IMG/VR virus record: IMGVR_UViG_3300044712_000815
Coordinates: 1-64,000 of that record
Direction: 5' to 3' (one strand)
DNA: 64,000 nucleotides
Origin: a virus
Part shown: positions 23,449-32,298 of the stretch, piece by piece
How the letters are laid out: each line of letters starts with the position of its first letter
Position numbering within the stretch: position 1 is the first letter of the stretch
The notes under the pieces: generated by a model
Told to the model about the DNA's origin: nothing
Seen by the model: only the letters and a program-made list of their open reading frames with translations
The model's database searches: none
Position numbers and translations under genes: made by a program

Positions 23449-24498
23449 TTAATTCAAATTATATTTTGCAAGTGTGACATCCCAAAGATCACTATTGATA
23501 AATTTTATAAGGTTTTTATTAATATTGTTTTCGATAGTTTTGTCACATTTCATACCGATACCATAATATTGTCGATCAAAAGTACTATTAGATAGGTGTA
23601 TTTTTTTAAGATTATTTTTCTTTATATAATATTTAAGAATTGGTGTATCATATACAAAAGTTTCCAAATTTTTACATTCTAAATCATTTAATGCTTCTTC
23701 GATACTATCATATCCAATGAATTTGATATTTTTTGAATTTAAATAATCCACTGCTGTGGTATTTAGAAATGATCCAACTTTTGTTTTATTTAATTGATTG
23801 ATATCTTCTAAGCCATTATCTAACCTATTTACAGTAATAGCAGATGAAATATTACCAATAAAAACTGAAGTGATTCCTAAAGAAATAAGCATCCATAAAA
23901 TTACTATAAGTTTACCTAGTTTAGTTTTTGCTGATTTATCACCAAATCCAACTGTGCTCATAACGACAGTGGCGAAGTAGAACGCATCATAAATACCAAT
24001 AGATACACTTTTATCAAAATCTGGATTATATTTATGTTCAACTAACCATATTAATATTCCAACTATAAAAATAATAAGTAATAAGGATAACACATATTTT
24101 AAAAAAGTAAGTGAAAAAATATTTGAAACTATTGACCAAAATGCAGATTTGGATAAATTTGAAGCTATACTAAGATCTGTTATATAAAAAGGTTGGGAAA
24201 AATTAATTTTATCCATTCGGGTATCACTAATTGTGATTGATCCAAGAATAATATCAAATTTATTTTTGCTAAGTTCATCAACCATTCCATTTATTGAACC
24301 ATCATAAATTTCATATACGTATTCGATATTTGATTCTTTGGCAATTCTTTCCCAAATATCAACGATAAGACCAGTATAGCTACCATTAACATCCATCATT
24401 ACGAATGGTGGCGAATCATACAATCCAACTTTAAGTGGTTCAGATTTTGTAGTTATTCCAATTAGAATAAGTGTGATAATTAGAATTAATTTTTTCAT
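23449..24498 (-). CDS. GluR0-like ligand-gated potassium channel
   Basis: 349 residues from MKKLILIITL; an upstream extension is antisense to a tRNA and is not used. Signal peptide (1-18), first half of a periplasmic amino-acid-binding fold (19-112, with DSPPFVMMD...YTGLIVDIW and SDTRMDKINFSQPFY, whose Arg normally binds the ligand carboxylate), a transmembrane helix (about 130-153), the pore loop with STVGFGD (181-187), a second helix (about 196-222), then the other half of the binding domain (about 225-345). This is the arrangement of prokaryotic ionotropic glutamate receptors. The filter TVGFGD predicts potassium selectivity. In phage this would alter host membrane potential on a ligand signal. 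Minus strand inside a plus-strand tRNA array. Confidence 0.85.
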   Translation of the reverse strand: MKKLILIITLILIGITTKSEPLKVGLYDSPPFVMMDVNGSYTGLIVDIWERIAKESNIEYVYEIYDGSINGMVDELSKNKFDIILGSITISDTRMDKINFSQPFYITDLSIASNLSKSAFWSIVSNIFSLTFLKYVLSLLLIIFIVGILIWLVEHKYNPDFDKSVSIGIYDAFYFATVVMSTVGFGDKSAKTKLGKLIVILWMLISLGITSVFIGNISSAITVNRLDNGLEDINQLNKTKVGSFLNTTAVDYLNSKNIKFIGYDSIEEALNDLECKNLETFVYDTPILKYYIKKNNLKKIHLSNSTFDRQYYGIGMKCDKTIENNINKNLIKFINSDLWDVTLAKYNLN

Positions 24499-24513
24499 AT
24501 GTTTTTTTTTGTA

Positions 24514-24521
24514 CAAATATA
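24514..24521 (-). promoter_or_regulatory. Bacteroidetes-type -7 element of the channel gene
   Basis: TATATTTG on the minus strand, 16 bases ahead of the ATG. No clear -33 TTG at the usual spacing. Confidence 0.5.
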
Positions 24522-24571
24522 ACAATTTTTTTGAAATAATTGGATAATATATAAAAAAAATTATTACATTT

Positions 24572-24645
24572 GCCGTCATAGCTTTAATTGGTAGAGTACC
24601 TGATTCGTAATCAGGATGTTGTGGGTTCGAGTCCCACTGACGGCT
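24572..24645 (+). tRNA. tRNA-Thr(CGU)
   Basis: Acceptor GCCGTCA/TGACGGC, anticodon stem CCTGA/TCAGG, loop TTCGTAA, T-arm GTGGG TTCGAGT CCCAC, discriminator T. Confidence 0.85.
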
Positions 24646-24714
24646 CAATCAGATAGAATATTAGATTTGGTTATTTTTTGAAGTTCGAATATTTATATAT
24701 ACAAATAAAACTGT

Positions 24715-25587
24715 ATGTGTAAATGTAAAATATGTGGTAAAGAATGCAAAAATGTTAATGGAATAGCAAAACATCTAAACATACATAATATAGAATTATT
24801 AAAATATTATGTTAAATATGAAGATTTTGAAATACCAAAATGTATAATATGTGGAAAAGATGCAAAATTAAATAAAGGATTAAAATTTAGAAGAACTTGT
24901 AGTGATATATCTTGTGGTAACAAAACACATAAAATAATACATTCAACTGAAACAAAAATATTACTATCAGAAAAACGTAAAAAATATTTAAAATTAAATC
25001 CAGATAAACATCCTTGGAAACAAAAAGATAAACAATTATCTGTTCCATGTGAATTATTTAAAACAAAATTAAAAAATAATAATATCAATTATATTGAAGA
25101 ATATTCACCATTAGAAGATAGATTTTTTAGTATAGATATTGCGTTTCCTGATAAAAAAATAGGAATTGAAATTAATGGAAATCAACATTATGAAACAAAT
25201 GGAAAATTGAAAAAATATTATCAAGAAAGAAAAAATATAATAGAAAAAGGTGGTTGGAAATTGTATGATATTTATTATACTAAAGTTTATGATGATGATT
25301 TTTGTAATATCGTAATAAATAATTTAAAAAATAATAATTTAGGCTTAATAAATTATGAATTTATTAAATATACAAAAAATACAAATAAATGTGTAGATTG
25401 TAGTTGTGATATAAGTAATGGTGCTAAACGATGTAAAAAATGTAATATTTTAAATAGAATTAAAAATCGACCTAACATAGAACAATTAAAATTAGATATA
25501 ATAGAATTGGGATATTGTGGAACAGGAAGAAAATATAATGTTAGTGATAATGCGATAAGAAAATGGATAAATAGTCCCGTAGCTTAA
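24715..25587 (+). CDS. Homing endonuclease, Zn finger plus Vsr-like nuclease
   Basis: 290 residues. N-terminal zinc fingers (CKCKICGKEC...AKHLNIH and CIICGKDA), a PD-(D/E)XK core, FFSIDIAFPDKKIGIEINGNQHYE (about 135-160, with D-x-A-F and E-x-N-G-x-H), a CVDCSCDISNGAKRCKKC zinc ribbon and a C-terminal HTH (ELGYCGTGRKYNVSDNAIRKWI). It ends inside the 5' end of tRNA-Arg at 25573, with the stop TAA made by tRNA D-stem bases. Placed in the tRNA array like the HNH gene at 20456. Promoter-like TTTATATATA lies about 20 bases upstream. Confidence 0.8.
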   Translation: MCKCKICGKECKNVNGIAKHLNIHNIELLKYYVKYEDFEIPKCIICGKDAKLNKGLKFRRTCSDISCGNKTHKIIHSTETKILLSEKRKKYLKLNPDKHPWKQKDKQLSVPCELFKTKLKNNNINYIEEYSPLEDRFFSIDIAFPDKKIGIEINGNQHYETNGKLKKYYQERKNIIEKGGWKLYDIYYTKVYDDDFCNIVINNLKNNNLGLINYEFIKYTKNTNKCVDCSCDISNGAKRCKKCNILNRIKNRPNIEQLKLDIIELGYCGTGRKYNVSDNAIRKWINSPVA

Positions 25588-25645
25588 ACGGAAAAGCCAC
25601 AGATTTCTAATCTGTTGAGTATGAGTTCGAATCTCATCGGGATTA
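25573..25645 (+). tRNA. tRNA-Arg(UCU)
   Basis: Acceptor AGTCCCG/CGGGATT, D-arm GCTT/AAGC, anticodon stem ACAGA/TCTGT, loop TTTCTAA, T-arm ATGAG TTCGAAT CTCAT, discriminator A. Its first 15 bases are also the last codons of the homing endonuclease. Confidence 0.85.
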
Positions 25646-25648
25646 CTT

Positions 25649-25720
25649 GCGAGTGTAGCTCAGGGGTAGAGCATAACCTTGCCAAGGTTAGGGTCGTGGG
25701 TTCAATTCCCTTCACTCGCT
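25649..25720 (+). tRNA. tRNA-Gly(GCC)
   Basis: Acceptor GCGAGTG/CACTCGC, D-arm GCTC/GAGC, anticodon stem TAACC/GGTTA, loop TTGCCAA, T loop TTCAATT, discriminator T. Confidence 0.85.
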
Positions 25721-25965
25721 CAATGTGTAATTCATTAATTTGAATGTTGGAAAAAAGTAGTGGTACTGGATTCTTTTTTGGGTAAGGTAAAAGATGAAGT
25801 AATTATCATTAATAACTTACAAACACAATCGCAAGTGTTTTCGGTTAATATCCGACACATTTAAATCACATATGATCTAACTATAAAGAAACATAACTTA
25901 TGGACATTGTTAGGTTAATGGTTGCAGTAGATAAGAATAATTATGTTTCTTATGTGGTTTTATTT
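25721..25965. other. Spacer with long inverted repeat before odd Arg tRNA
   Basis: No gene. AAGAAACATAA (25886-25896) pairs perfectly with TTATGTTTCTT (25941-25951) and the right arm runs into TATGTGGTTTTAT just before the tRNA at 25966; the spacer before tRNA-Gly at 21948 ends in a similar CTGTGGTTTTAT. A small hairpin (GTGTTTTCGG...CCGACAC) lies at about 25835-25858. Possible RNA processing stems. Confidence 0.4.
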
Positions 25966-26044
25966 GCACCTGTAGTGGCGGGGTTTCCTAAACCTTATGT
26001 GCATAACGGAATGAAAAATGTGGGTTCGAATCCCACCTGGTGTA
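25966..26044 (+). tRNA. Odd tRNA-Arg(CCU)-like gene, minimal D-arm
   Basis: Anticodon stem GGGGT/ACCTT with loop TTCCTAA (CCU), T-arm GTGGG TTCGAAT CCCAC, acceptor GCACCTG/CTGGTGT with one T-T mismatch. Only TAGTGGC separates acceptor and anticodon stem, and a 23-base variable region with a TTAT-GTGC-ATAA hairpin follows. Same architecture as the Arg(UCU)-like gene at 21299, including the same mismatch. Confidence 0.5.
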
Positions 26045-26069
26045 CTAAAAATTCAATATGTTTTAAATA

Positions 26070-26095
26070 AAAAAGGTTTCAATATAAACCTTTAA
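26070..26095. terminator. Weak terminator-like hairpin
   Basis: AAAGGTTT/AAACCTTT inverted repeat between the end of the tRNA array and the convergent gene at 26092; no long T run. Confidence 0.4.
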
Positions 26096-26445
26096 TTATA
26101 AGCTGAAAAATCGTAATTTATTTCAATAAATTTATCAATATCCATTTGGGGATCGAAACTATCACACAATTCTTGTATTGCATTAATATGATTATTAATC
26201 TTTTTAAGTATTTTAATTTTATCTTTTGTAAAGGATACAATTTGTCCGATATATTCTTCAATGTCTTCTGAAGTTTCAATTTCTTCTGATATTTCGAATA
26301 AAGAATCTTCTGGATTATCATAAAATTGCATAACTACCAATTCATCTATATCTGTACTGCCGTAAATTTCAACTTGAATAAAACAAGATTCTGATCCCAC
26401 AAAAACTTCAAACAGTAGATCATCATAAGTAAAAACACATTTCAT
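26092..26445 (-). CDS. Hypothetical acidic protein, 117 aa
   Basis: Not recognised. Begins with a strand-rich part (KCVFTYDDLLFEVFVGSESCFIQVEIYG) and ends in a long acidic helix. It lacks the capsid-targeting leader of its neighbours. Convergent with the tRNA array. Confidence 0.5.
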   Translation of the reverse strand: MKCVFTYDDLLFEVFVGSESCFIQVEIYGSTDIDELVVMQFYDNPEDSLFEISEEIETSEDIEEYIGQIVSFTKDKIKILKKINNHINAIQELCDSFDPQMDIDKFIEINYDFSAYN

Positions 26446-26570
26446 TTCTTTTAAAAATCTTGTTACCCAAAAAATTAGAATGTACCAACAAGTCCATATT
26501 TAATTCTTTCTTTTTTAATTGAGAATTATATATACTATAATTAAAATTTAAAAAAAAGTTTAATATTATA

Positions 26571-26581
26571 TTTAATATATA
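26571..26581 (+). promoter_or_regulatory. Putative late promoter
   Basis: TTTAATATATA. It is only 4 bases before the GTG at 26586 but 19 bases before the ATG at 26601. Confidence 0.6.
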
Positions 26582-26585
26582 CTTA

Positions 26586-27041
26586 GTGAAAAATTATAAA
26601 ATGTTTGTTGAAAGTAATCGAGTTATAAAGGTATATCGTGGTGTTGGATCAATTATAAATGCAACATATGGTGGTATATCTGATGATGGTTTGGGTGTTT
26701 TTTGGACTGATAATTTAATTATGGCAAAATGGTTTGCTGGAATGGTTGAATATGATCCGGATAAGGGAAAATATGTTTCAATTAGAAATAGTGATGGTAA
26801 AATAATTGAATCAACTATACAATTTAATCATCCATATGTAATAGATTATTTTGATGAAGATGAAGATGAAGATTCTTTTCAAATATATATGAAAGAAATT
26901 GATGATATTGGTGGTGTTGAAAATTATAAAAATAAATTATTGAATGAAGGATATGATGGTATTGAATTAATTGGTAATACTACTAATTATTATAATAATG
27001 GAACATATAACATATACATTGAATTAAAAAATAATAATTAA
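26586..27041 (+). CDS. ADP-ribosyltransferase-like protein, capsid-targeted
   Basis: 151 residues from GTG at 26586. With this start the protein has the leader MKNYKMFVE; an ATG at 26601 fits the promoter spacing better but loses most of it. Residues 15-45 (VIKVYRGVGS..., GVFWTDNLIMAKWFA) and the end (NEGYDGIELIG...YNIYIELK) follow the ART fold used by phage polyvalent-protein ADP-ribosyltransferases: an Arg in the first strand, an F-T/S-x-x motif, and a 'GYDGI' strand. The catalytic Glu is not certain. It would modify host proteins with ADP-ribose from NAD after injection, like T4 Alt. First gene of a six-gene operon. Confidence 0.6.
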   Translation: MKNYKMFVESNRVIKVYRGVGSIINATYGGISDDGLGVFWTDNLIMAKWFAGMVEYDPDKGKYVSIRNSDGKIIESTIQFNHPYVIDYFDEDEDEDSFQIYMKEIDDIGGVENYKNKLLNEGYDGIELIGNTTNYYNNGTYNIYIELKNNN

Positions 27042-27043
27042 AT

Positions 27044-27439
27044 ATGAAAAAAACGTTTAAATCATTTTTAAATGAAGAATCTGAAATAGATATGTATTAT
27101 CAATCTGATGATAAAATATGGAATGAATTTTTACAGCAATTGAAAATTTTAGCATTTCGATCAAATTATCAATTAGAAACGGAATTGGGATTTAATCCAA
27201 AAATAGTTATTGTATCAAAAACTATTGGTAGGGGATTTTGGTTTATTATATATCAATCTAGACAACATTTTTTAGAAGATATACCTTGGTTTTCTTCTAA
27301 TTTTTCAATAACAAATGTAAAGAGTTTTTTTGAATCTGAAATTAAACACATTAGTGGTATTAAGGGTAAAGATTTTACGATTGAAGAATTACTTCCGAAA
27401 TTTATTTTAACTAAGATGGATACAGAAAGAACATATTAA
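27044..27439 (+). CDS. Capsid-targeted-like protein, 131 aa
   Basis: Leader MKKTFKSFLNEES with a good site after FLNE. The body has an alpha/beta pattern (IWNEFLQQLKILAFRSNY...KIVIVSKTIGRGFWFIIYQ). Not recognised. Two bases behind the previous stop. Confidence 0.55.
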   Translation: MKKTFKSFLNEESEIDMYYQSDDKIWNEFLQQLKILAFRSNYQLETELGFNPKIVIVSKTIGRGFWFIIYQSRQHFLEDIPWFSSNFSITNVKSFFESEIKHISGIKGKDFTIEELLPKFILTKMDTERTY

Positions 27440-27441
27440 AA

Positions 27442-28152
27442 ATGATAAAAACATTTGAAAATTATAACGAATATTTGATGATTGAAAAATTGGAACTTCG
27501 ACCACTTTTTGATCAATTAAAAACATCTGTAAATAAAAAAATTGTAGCAACATTAATAGTTGGCAGTTTATTAGCAATTTTAAATCCTGTACAAGCTATA
27601 AATTATATTGAAAATAATTCAGAATTAAGTTCTAAAGATAAAAAAGAATTAGTAAAAGTTATTCCAAAATATAAAGACCCAACAGAAATGTTATTAAGTG
27701 CTGATGGATGGGATTTTATAAGAAAACATGAAAGATTCAGAGATCACGGATATAATTTGGGGGATGGTATGATTACTATTGGATTTGGTCATGCTGAACC
27801 ATATAAAACATCTAAATATAAATTAAATCAAAAAATTTCATTTGATGAAGCATATAGATTACATATACAAGATGTTAATATAGCAGCAGATGGGATAAAA
27901 CGAATGTTTGATGAATGGAAATCGAAAGGTATACATATTAAGATAACCCAAAATCAATATGATGTTTTGGTGGATATGGCATACCAAATGGGTGTTAGTT
28001 CATTAAGACAGACACCATTTATACAAGCTATAAAGCATTACGATTTACAAAAAGCAGCAAAATTATTGCGATCAACAGGGATTAACCCAAAATTTAAAAA
28101 AGGACACAATAAAAGAAGACAAATAGAATGGGAAAGATTTGTTTCTAATTAA
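27442..28152 (+). CDS. GH24 (T4-type) lysozyme with membrane segment, capsid-targeted
   Basis: 236 residues. Leader MIKTFENYNEYLMIEKLEL with a site after MIE (residue 15); then a hydrophobic helix KKIVATLIVGSLLAILNPVQA (about 33-53). The enzyme domain (about 85-236) has WDFIRKHERFRDHG...LGDGMITIGFGH, with Glu, Asp and Thr in the positions of the T4 lysozyme triad, and QYDVLVDMAYQMG for the second helix. It cleaves peptidoglycan. With this leader it could be packed and act at DNA entry, or serve as a signal-anchored endolysin. A divergent copy is at 31117. Confidence 0.8.
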   Translation: MIKTFENYNEYLMIEKLELRPLFDQLKTSVNKKIVATLIVGSLLAILNPVQAINYIENNSELSSKDKKELVKVIPKYKDPTEMLLSADGWDFIRKHERFRDHGYNLGDGMITIGFGHAEPYKTSKYKLNQKISFDEAYRLHIQDVNIAADGIKRMFDEWKSKGIHIKITQNQYDVLVDMAYQMGVSSLRQTPFIQAIKHYDLQKAAKLLRSTGINPKFKKGHNKRRQIEWERFVSN

Positions 28153-28201
28153 AAATGATATTAAAAAAAATATATATAAGAAAAAATAAAATAGTAAAAA
28201 T

Positions 28202-29722
28202 ATGAAAAAATTAAAAACATATGAAAATTTTTCAGAAGAATACAGATTGAACGAAAGTTTATTATCTATGGCATTGAATAAGATAGTAGAATTTTTTAAG
28301 AAAAAATTTTTAAATCACGCATGGTTATATTATAATCTTTTTTTGAAAAAAATAGGTAAAATGCCTAAATGGTTTGATATTTATGATCCATCACATGAAG
28401 ATGGTGTAGGTGTTCCATCAAAAGAAGAAGTCAAGTTAGCAATTAGTGAATCATATACAATTAATGGGTTTACTATTGAAAATATAAATGAAGATGTTGT
28501 GCAATTAAAATCTGATACTGAAGAAAATATTGATGCAGCAACTTTGAAACAAACAATATTGGATGTATATAATAAAAATAAAAGAAGGGTTGAAAAAGGT
28601 AAAGAAAGAAAAATGAATGATGCATTATTTATTTGGGGTGCTCCAGGTATAGGGAAAACATCAATAATTAAACAAGTTGTAAAAGAATTAGATATAAAAT
28701 TGGCAACTTGGCATCTAGCATCAACTGACCCAACTGATGTTAGGGGTATACCAACAATTCAAAATATGGAAGGAAGTAGTGACCCAAAAGATGAAAGAAC
28801 TGTAACTAAATTACCTGCTGCATTTCCAACATCAAATTGTGACAATGGAAAGGGTGGTATTTTGTTTTTTGATGAATTAAACCAAGCAAAACAAATGATT
28901 TTAGCAGCAGCACTTCCAATTATATTGGAAGGTGAAATTGGTGAATATGTTTTACCATCAATGTGGATAGTTATTGCTGCAGGAAATAGAGAAGAAGACT
29001 TAGCAGGTGGAGGTACAAGATTTGAAGCACCATTATCAAATAGGTTTAAGCATTTAAATTATGCACCTGAATTATTAACCGACTTTATTCCTTATGCTAT
29101 AACTAACGATGAAATGAATCCAGATGTTATTAGCTTTTTAACATTTAAACAAGAATATTTTCATAAATTAAATACCGATTCGGATAAAGTTACTAAAGCT
29201 TGGCCTAGTCCACGTAGTTGGGAATTAGCATCAAGCGATGAATATTTTAAAAGAGGTGATGATTGGGATAGTCGTCCATTATCTAGAGATACAATGATGC
29301 AAATTTATGCACCAAGAGTTGGTAGAGAAGCGGCAACAGCATTTTTAGCATATTTAGATTTAAAAGAATTTTTCAATGAAAATGATGTTAAAGATGTATT
29401 TACTAAAGGTGGCAAAGCTAGACCATTACCTAAAGATTTAGCACAATGTTTTGCTGCATCTGGGTCTATTGCAGGTTACAAAAAAGGTGAAAAATTAACA
29501 GAAAAAGAATTACAGAACTTTTTAGATTATACCGAAGTTCAAATGAATTCAGGAAATAAAGGATTGGAAACTGCAACACCATTGCTTGCTTGGATGAAAA
29601 CTATGCATCCAGATATTGCAGCCGATAATAAACTTAAAGAGATGTATATGGAATTTATAAAAAAATGGCATATTAAAATGGAAGATCTTGAAGATGTTGA
29701 TCCATTAAATAAAATTAAATAA
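28202..29722 (+). CDS. MoxR-type AAA+ ATPase, capsid-targeted
   Basis: 506 residues. Leader MKKLKTYENFSEEYRLNE with a site after RLNE (residue 18), then an amphipathic region. AAA+ core from about 115: Walker A GAPGIGKT (146-153), a long segment with TWHLASTDPTDVRGIP typical of MoxR ATPases, Walker B GILFFDELNQA (about 219-229), sensor IVIAAGNRE, and an Arg-finger region SNRFKHLNY. MoxR proteins work with VWA-domain partners to remodel or insert cofactors into protein complexes. The next gene, one base away, is such a partner. Start preceded by a late-like element ATATATATA. Confidence 0.85.
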   Translation: MKKLKTYENFSEEYRLNESLLSMALNKIVEFFKKKFLNHAWLYYNLFLKKIGKMPKWFDIYDPSHEDGVGVPSKEEVKLAISESYTINGFTIENINEDVVQLKSDTEENIDAATLKQTILDVYNKNKRRVEKGKERKMNDALFIWGAPGIGKTSIIKQVVKELDIKLATWHLASTDPTDVRGIPTIQNMEGSSDPKDERTVTKLPAAFPTSNCDNGKGGILFFDELNQAKQMILAAALPIILEGEIGEYVLPSMWIVIAAGNREEDLAGGGTRFEAPLSNRFKHLNYAPELLTDFIPYAITNDEMNPDVISFLTFKQEYFHKLNTDSDKVTKAWPSPRSWELASSDEYFKRGDDWDSRPLSRDTMMQIYAPRVGREAATAFLAYLDLKEFFNENDVKDVFTKGGKARPLPKDLAQCFAASGSIAGYKKGEKLTEKELQNFLDYTEVQMNSGNKGLETATPLLAWMKTMHPDIAADNKLKEMYMEFIKKWHIKMEDLEDVDPLNKIK

Positions 29723-31117
29723 ATGATAAAAAAATATAATAATTTTATAAACGAATCTGCAAAAGATATAAGTGCTGAAAAAAAAATGAAAAGGGCATTT
29801 ATGCAGATCCAATTAAATTTTGGATTTTTTGCAGAATTGATGTTTAATTTAGCTATAGTAGAATCTAGTCCAAAGATGGGGGTTAAAACTATGGCAACCG
29901 ATGGTGTTAATATTGCATATAATCCCGAATTTGTTAATAAACTAACTGATAATGGAACAATATTTATAATAATACACGAAATTATGCATAATGCAAATTT
30001 ACACTTTGCTAGACAAGCTTTCAGGGAACATAAATTGTGGAATAAAGCATGTGATTATGCTATAAATCTTTTAATTGCGGATTTAGCTAAAGAATCTGGT
30101 AAATTCGAAAAACCAACTGAAAACGGTGAATTTATAGGATTGTTGGATGAAAGATTTCGTAATATGAATGCTGAACAAATATATGATTTACTTGAAAAAG
30201 AAAAATTAGAAAATAAAGATAAAGGTAAAGGTCAACCTAGTAAAGGTCAAGGTAAAGGTCAACCAGGTGATGGTAATGAAGGTGATGAAGATGAAGGTGA
30301 TGAAGATGAAGGTGATGGTAGTGTAGGTGATTTTGGTGAAGATATTAGAGAACCAGGATCATTAACAGGAAAAGGTGAAACTATATATGAAGGTAGTGAT
30401 ATTATAAAAGAAGCAACCACCAAAAAAGAATTAGCAGATATTTGGGATAGAATTAAAATTGAAGCTTCAACAAAAAATATGGGATCGGGTTCAGCATCTT
30501 TTGATAGATGGGTTAGAAATATAAATAAACCAAAAATAAATTGGAGAAATGAATTAAAAAAATTTATTACAAATGTATTTAATGAATTAGATTTTGGTTT
30601 TTATAATAAAAGGTTTATTGGTGGTGGTCAATATTTGCCAGCTGCTAAAGATATAGACACATCATCATATCAAAATGTTGTTATAGCAATTGACACATCG
30701 GGTTCTATATCAGATGATACTTTAGCTAAATTTGCAACAGAAATGATGTCGCTTTTTAAAAAGTATTTAATTTTAAAGGTTATTGTTATTTGGTGTGATG
30801 CTAATATTCCAAAAAATGGCGTACAACAATTTGATATGGCAGATAAAACATTTGATTTAAAGAAACTTAAACCTGTTGGTGGTGGTGGAACAAGTTTCAA
30901 GCCACCATTTGAATGGATCAAGAAAAATCTACTTGCAAAACGTATAGAACCAGCATTTGTAATATATTTTACTGATGCTGCTGGGGAAGCACCTGGAATT
31001 AATGAATTTGATATTAGAAAATATTCAAATAGGGTTCTTTGGGTAATTACTGATACAGAAAGCGCACCACATATCAAATTTGGTAAAAAAATATATATTG
31101 ATAAAATAGTTAAATAA
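29723..31117 (+). CDS. Metallopeptidase-domain plus VWA-like protein, capsid-targeted
   Basis: 464 residues. Leader MIKKYNNFINESAKD with a site after FINE. The DUF2201-type domain (about 20-165) has HEIMH at 85-89. An acidic/Gly low-complexity linker follows (about 170-215: GKGQPSKGQGKGQPGDGNEGD...). The VWA-like domain (about 250-464) has the MIDAS motif VVIAIDTSGSIS and GGGGTSFKPPF. Immediately downstream of the MoxR ATPase: an ATPase/VWA pair comparable in outline to RavA-ViaA. If both are packed, the complex would act on host targets right after injection. The start-of-window gene is a relative. Confidence 0.8.
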   Translation: MIKKYNNFINESAKDISAEKKMKRAFMQIQLNFGFFAELMFNLAIVESSPKMGVKTMATDGVNIAYNPEFVNKLTDNGTIFIIIHEIMHNANLHFARQAFREHKLWNKACDYAINLLIADLAKESGKFEKPTENGEFIGLLDERFRNMNAEQIYDLLEKEKLENKDKGKGQPSKGQGKGQPGDGNEGDEDEGDEDEGDGSVGDFGEDIREPGSLTGKGETIYEGSDIIKEATTKKELADIWDRIKIEASTKNMGSGSASFDRWVRNINKPKINWRNELKKFITNVFNELDFGFYNKRFIGGGQYLPAAKDIDTSSYQNVVIAIDTSGSISDDTLAKFATEMMSLFKKYLILKVIVIWCDANIPKNGVQQFDMADKTFDLKKLKPVGGGGTSFKPPFEWIKKNLLAKRIEPAFVIYFTDAAGEAPGINEFDIRKYSNRVLWVITDTESAPHIKFGKKIYIDKIVK

Positions 31118-31824
31118 TGATATATTTGCAGACTTTTGAAAATTATAATTATTATAATGATGATATGATTATGGAAAAATTTAATCTAAAATATCATTTA
31201 GATAAATTAAAAAAGTCAACAAATAAAAATAAACTAGCAACATTAATTGTTGCTAGTTTGTTGTCAATATATACCGCTAATCAAGCATTAAATTTTATTC
31301 AGCGATCTAATATTAATGAACCAGAAAAGATAATATTAATTGATACAATTAATAAAGTTGAAGATAAGTATAAAGACCCATTAATATTAAATATAAGTCA
31401 AAATGGTATACAACATTTGAAAAAATTTGAAGATATAAAATTAGAAAAATATTATTTGGATGGTGTGGCTTTGGTAGGTTATGGACATAAAATATTACCA
31501 AATGAAAAATATACAACAATTACCCCCGAAATAGCAGAAAAATTATTAATCGTAGATGCTACTTATGCATCTGATGGTGTCAAACGATTATTCAAATTGT
31601 GGAAAAGTATGGGAATTGATATTAAAGTTACTCAAAATCAATTTGATGTAATGGTTTCATTAGCATATAGTATGGGGGTTGGTGCTTTTAGAGGATCAGA
31701 TTTTGTACAAGCATTAAAACAAAAAGATTTTGTAAAGGCATCACAATTATTGAAATATACTGGAATAAGTCATCCTGGTCATATAAAAAGAAGATCAGTA
31801 GAATGTAATATTTTTAAATTATAA
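31117..31824 (+). CDS. GH24 lysozyme-like paralogue, altered active site
   Basis: 235 residues, clearly a paralogue of the lysozyme at 27442: leader MIYLQTFENYN...DDMIME, hydrophobic helix KLATLIVASLLSIYTANQA, spacer with KYKDPL, then HLKKFEDIKLEKYYLDGVALVGYGH. The Glu and Asp are kept but the Thr of the triad position is Leu (LVGYGH instead of TIGFGH), so activity may be changed or lost. Start overlaps the upstream stop by one base (TAATG). The two lysozyme-like genes bracket the MoxR/VWA pair. Confidence 0.75.
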   Translation: MIYLQTFENYNYYNDDMIMEKFNLKYHLDKLKKSTNKNKLATLIVASLLSIYTANQALNFIQRSNINEPEKIILIDTINKVEDKYKDPLILNISQNGIQHLKKFEDIKLEKYYLDGVALVGYGHKILPNEKYTTITPEIAEKLLIVDATYASDGVKRLFKLWKSMGIDIKVTQNQFDVMVSLAYSMGVGAFRGSDFVQALKQKDFVKASQLLKYTGISHPGHIKRRSVECNIFKL

Positions 31825-31959
31825 AAAATTATTAAACTTTTTTTTTAATTTATACTACAAATATTATTCTTTAAAAAATGGAAAAAAATGACATTTTTTA
31901 AAGAATATATAAAAATTGAAAAATATTAAATTTTTTTACAGTAATTGGTAATTAAAATT
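31825..31959. other. AT-rich spacer with recurrent promoter-module words
   Basis: No gene. Contains ATTAAACTTTTTTT (31828-31841) and GGAAAAAAATGACATTTTTT followed by AATATATAA (31879-31907). The same two words in the same order occur before the tRNA leader (19840-19905). Confidence 0.45.
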
Positions 31960-31985
31960 TAATATTTGTCAAACGTTCATTGAAG
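31960..31985 (+). promoter_or_regulatory. Possible promoter and boxA of the rRNA-mimic RNA
   Basis: TAATATTTG (31960-31968) resembles the host -7 box with one extra base; GTTCATTGAAG (31975-31985) resembles the boxA-like words before tRNAs. Confidence 0.4.
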
Positions 31986-32298
31986 AAAAAATTATAAAGA
32001 ATACATTCAGCAACATAAAAGTTCGAGAAACAAAAATCGTATTCTGTTAATTTAAAATATTTACTCATAAAGAATACATACTGCAAATCATAAACTAAAT
32101 ATGATAAACAGTGACTATGATGATGGTAGTGTTTTGAAACTTTTTTAGTTTTTCACTAAGTTACATCATCAATTAAAACCTATCCCAAGGGGATATGGAG
32201 AAGGTCTTAACTAAACAAAAAAATTAAAAAGAAAGTTTACCGTTCGGTTTTTGAGAAAAACCGATTGTATTCTGTTGAGGATTTTGATTTTTAGCTTA

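Noticed and set aside
24565-24572. TACATTTG as promoter of tRNA-Thr(CGU)
   Set aside because: It touches the first base of the tRNA, so transcription would start inside the gene.
24499-24648. N-terminal extension of the channel protein
   Set aside because: It is antisense to tRNA-Thr and lies before a perfect signal peptide start.
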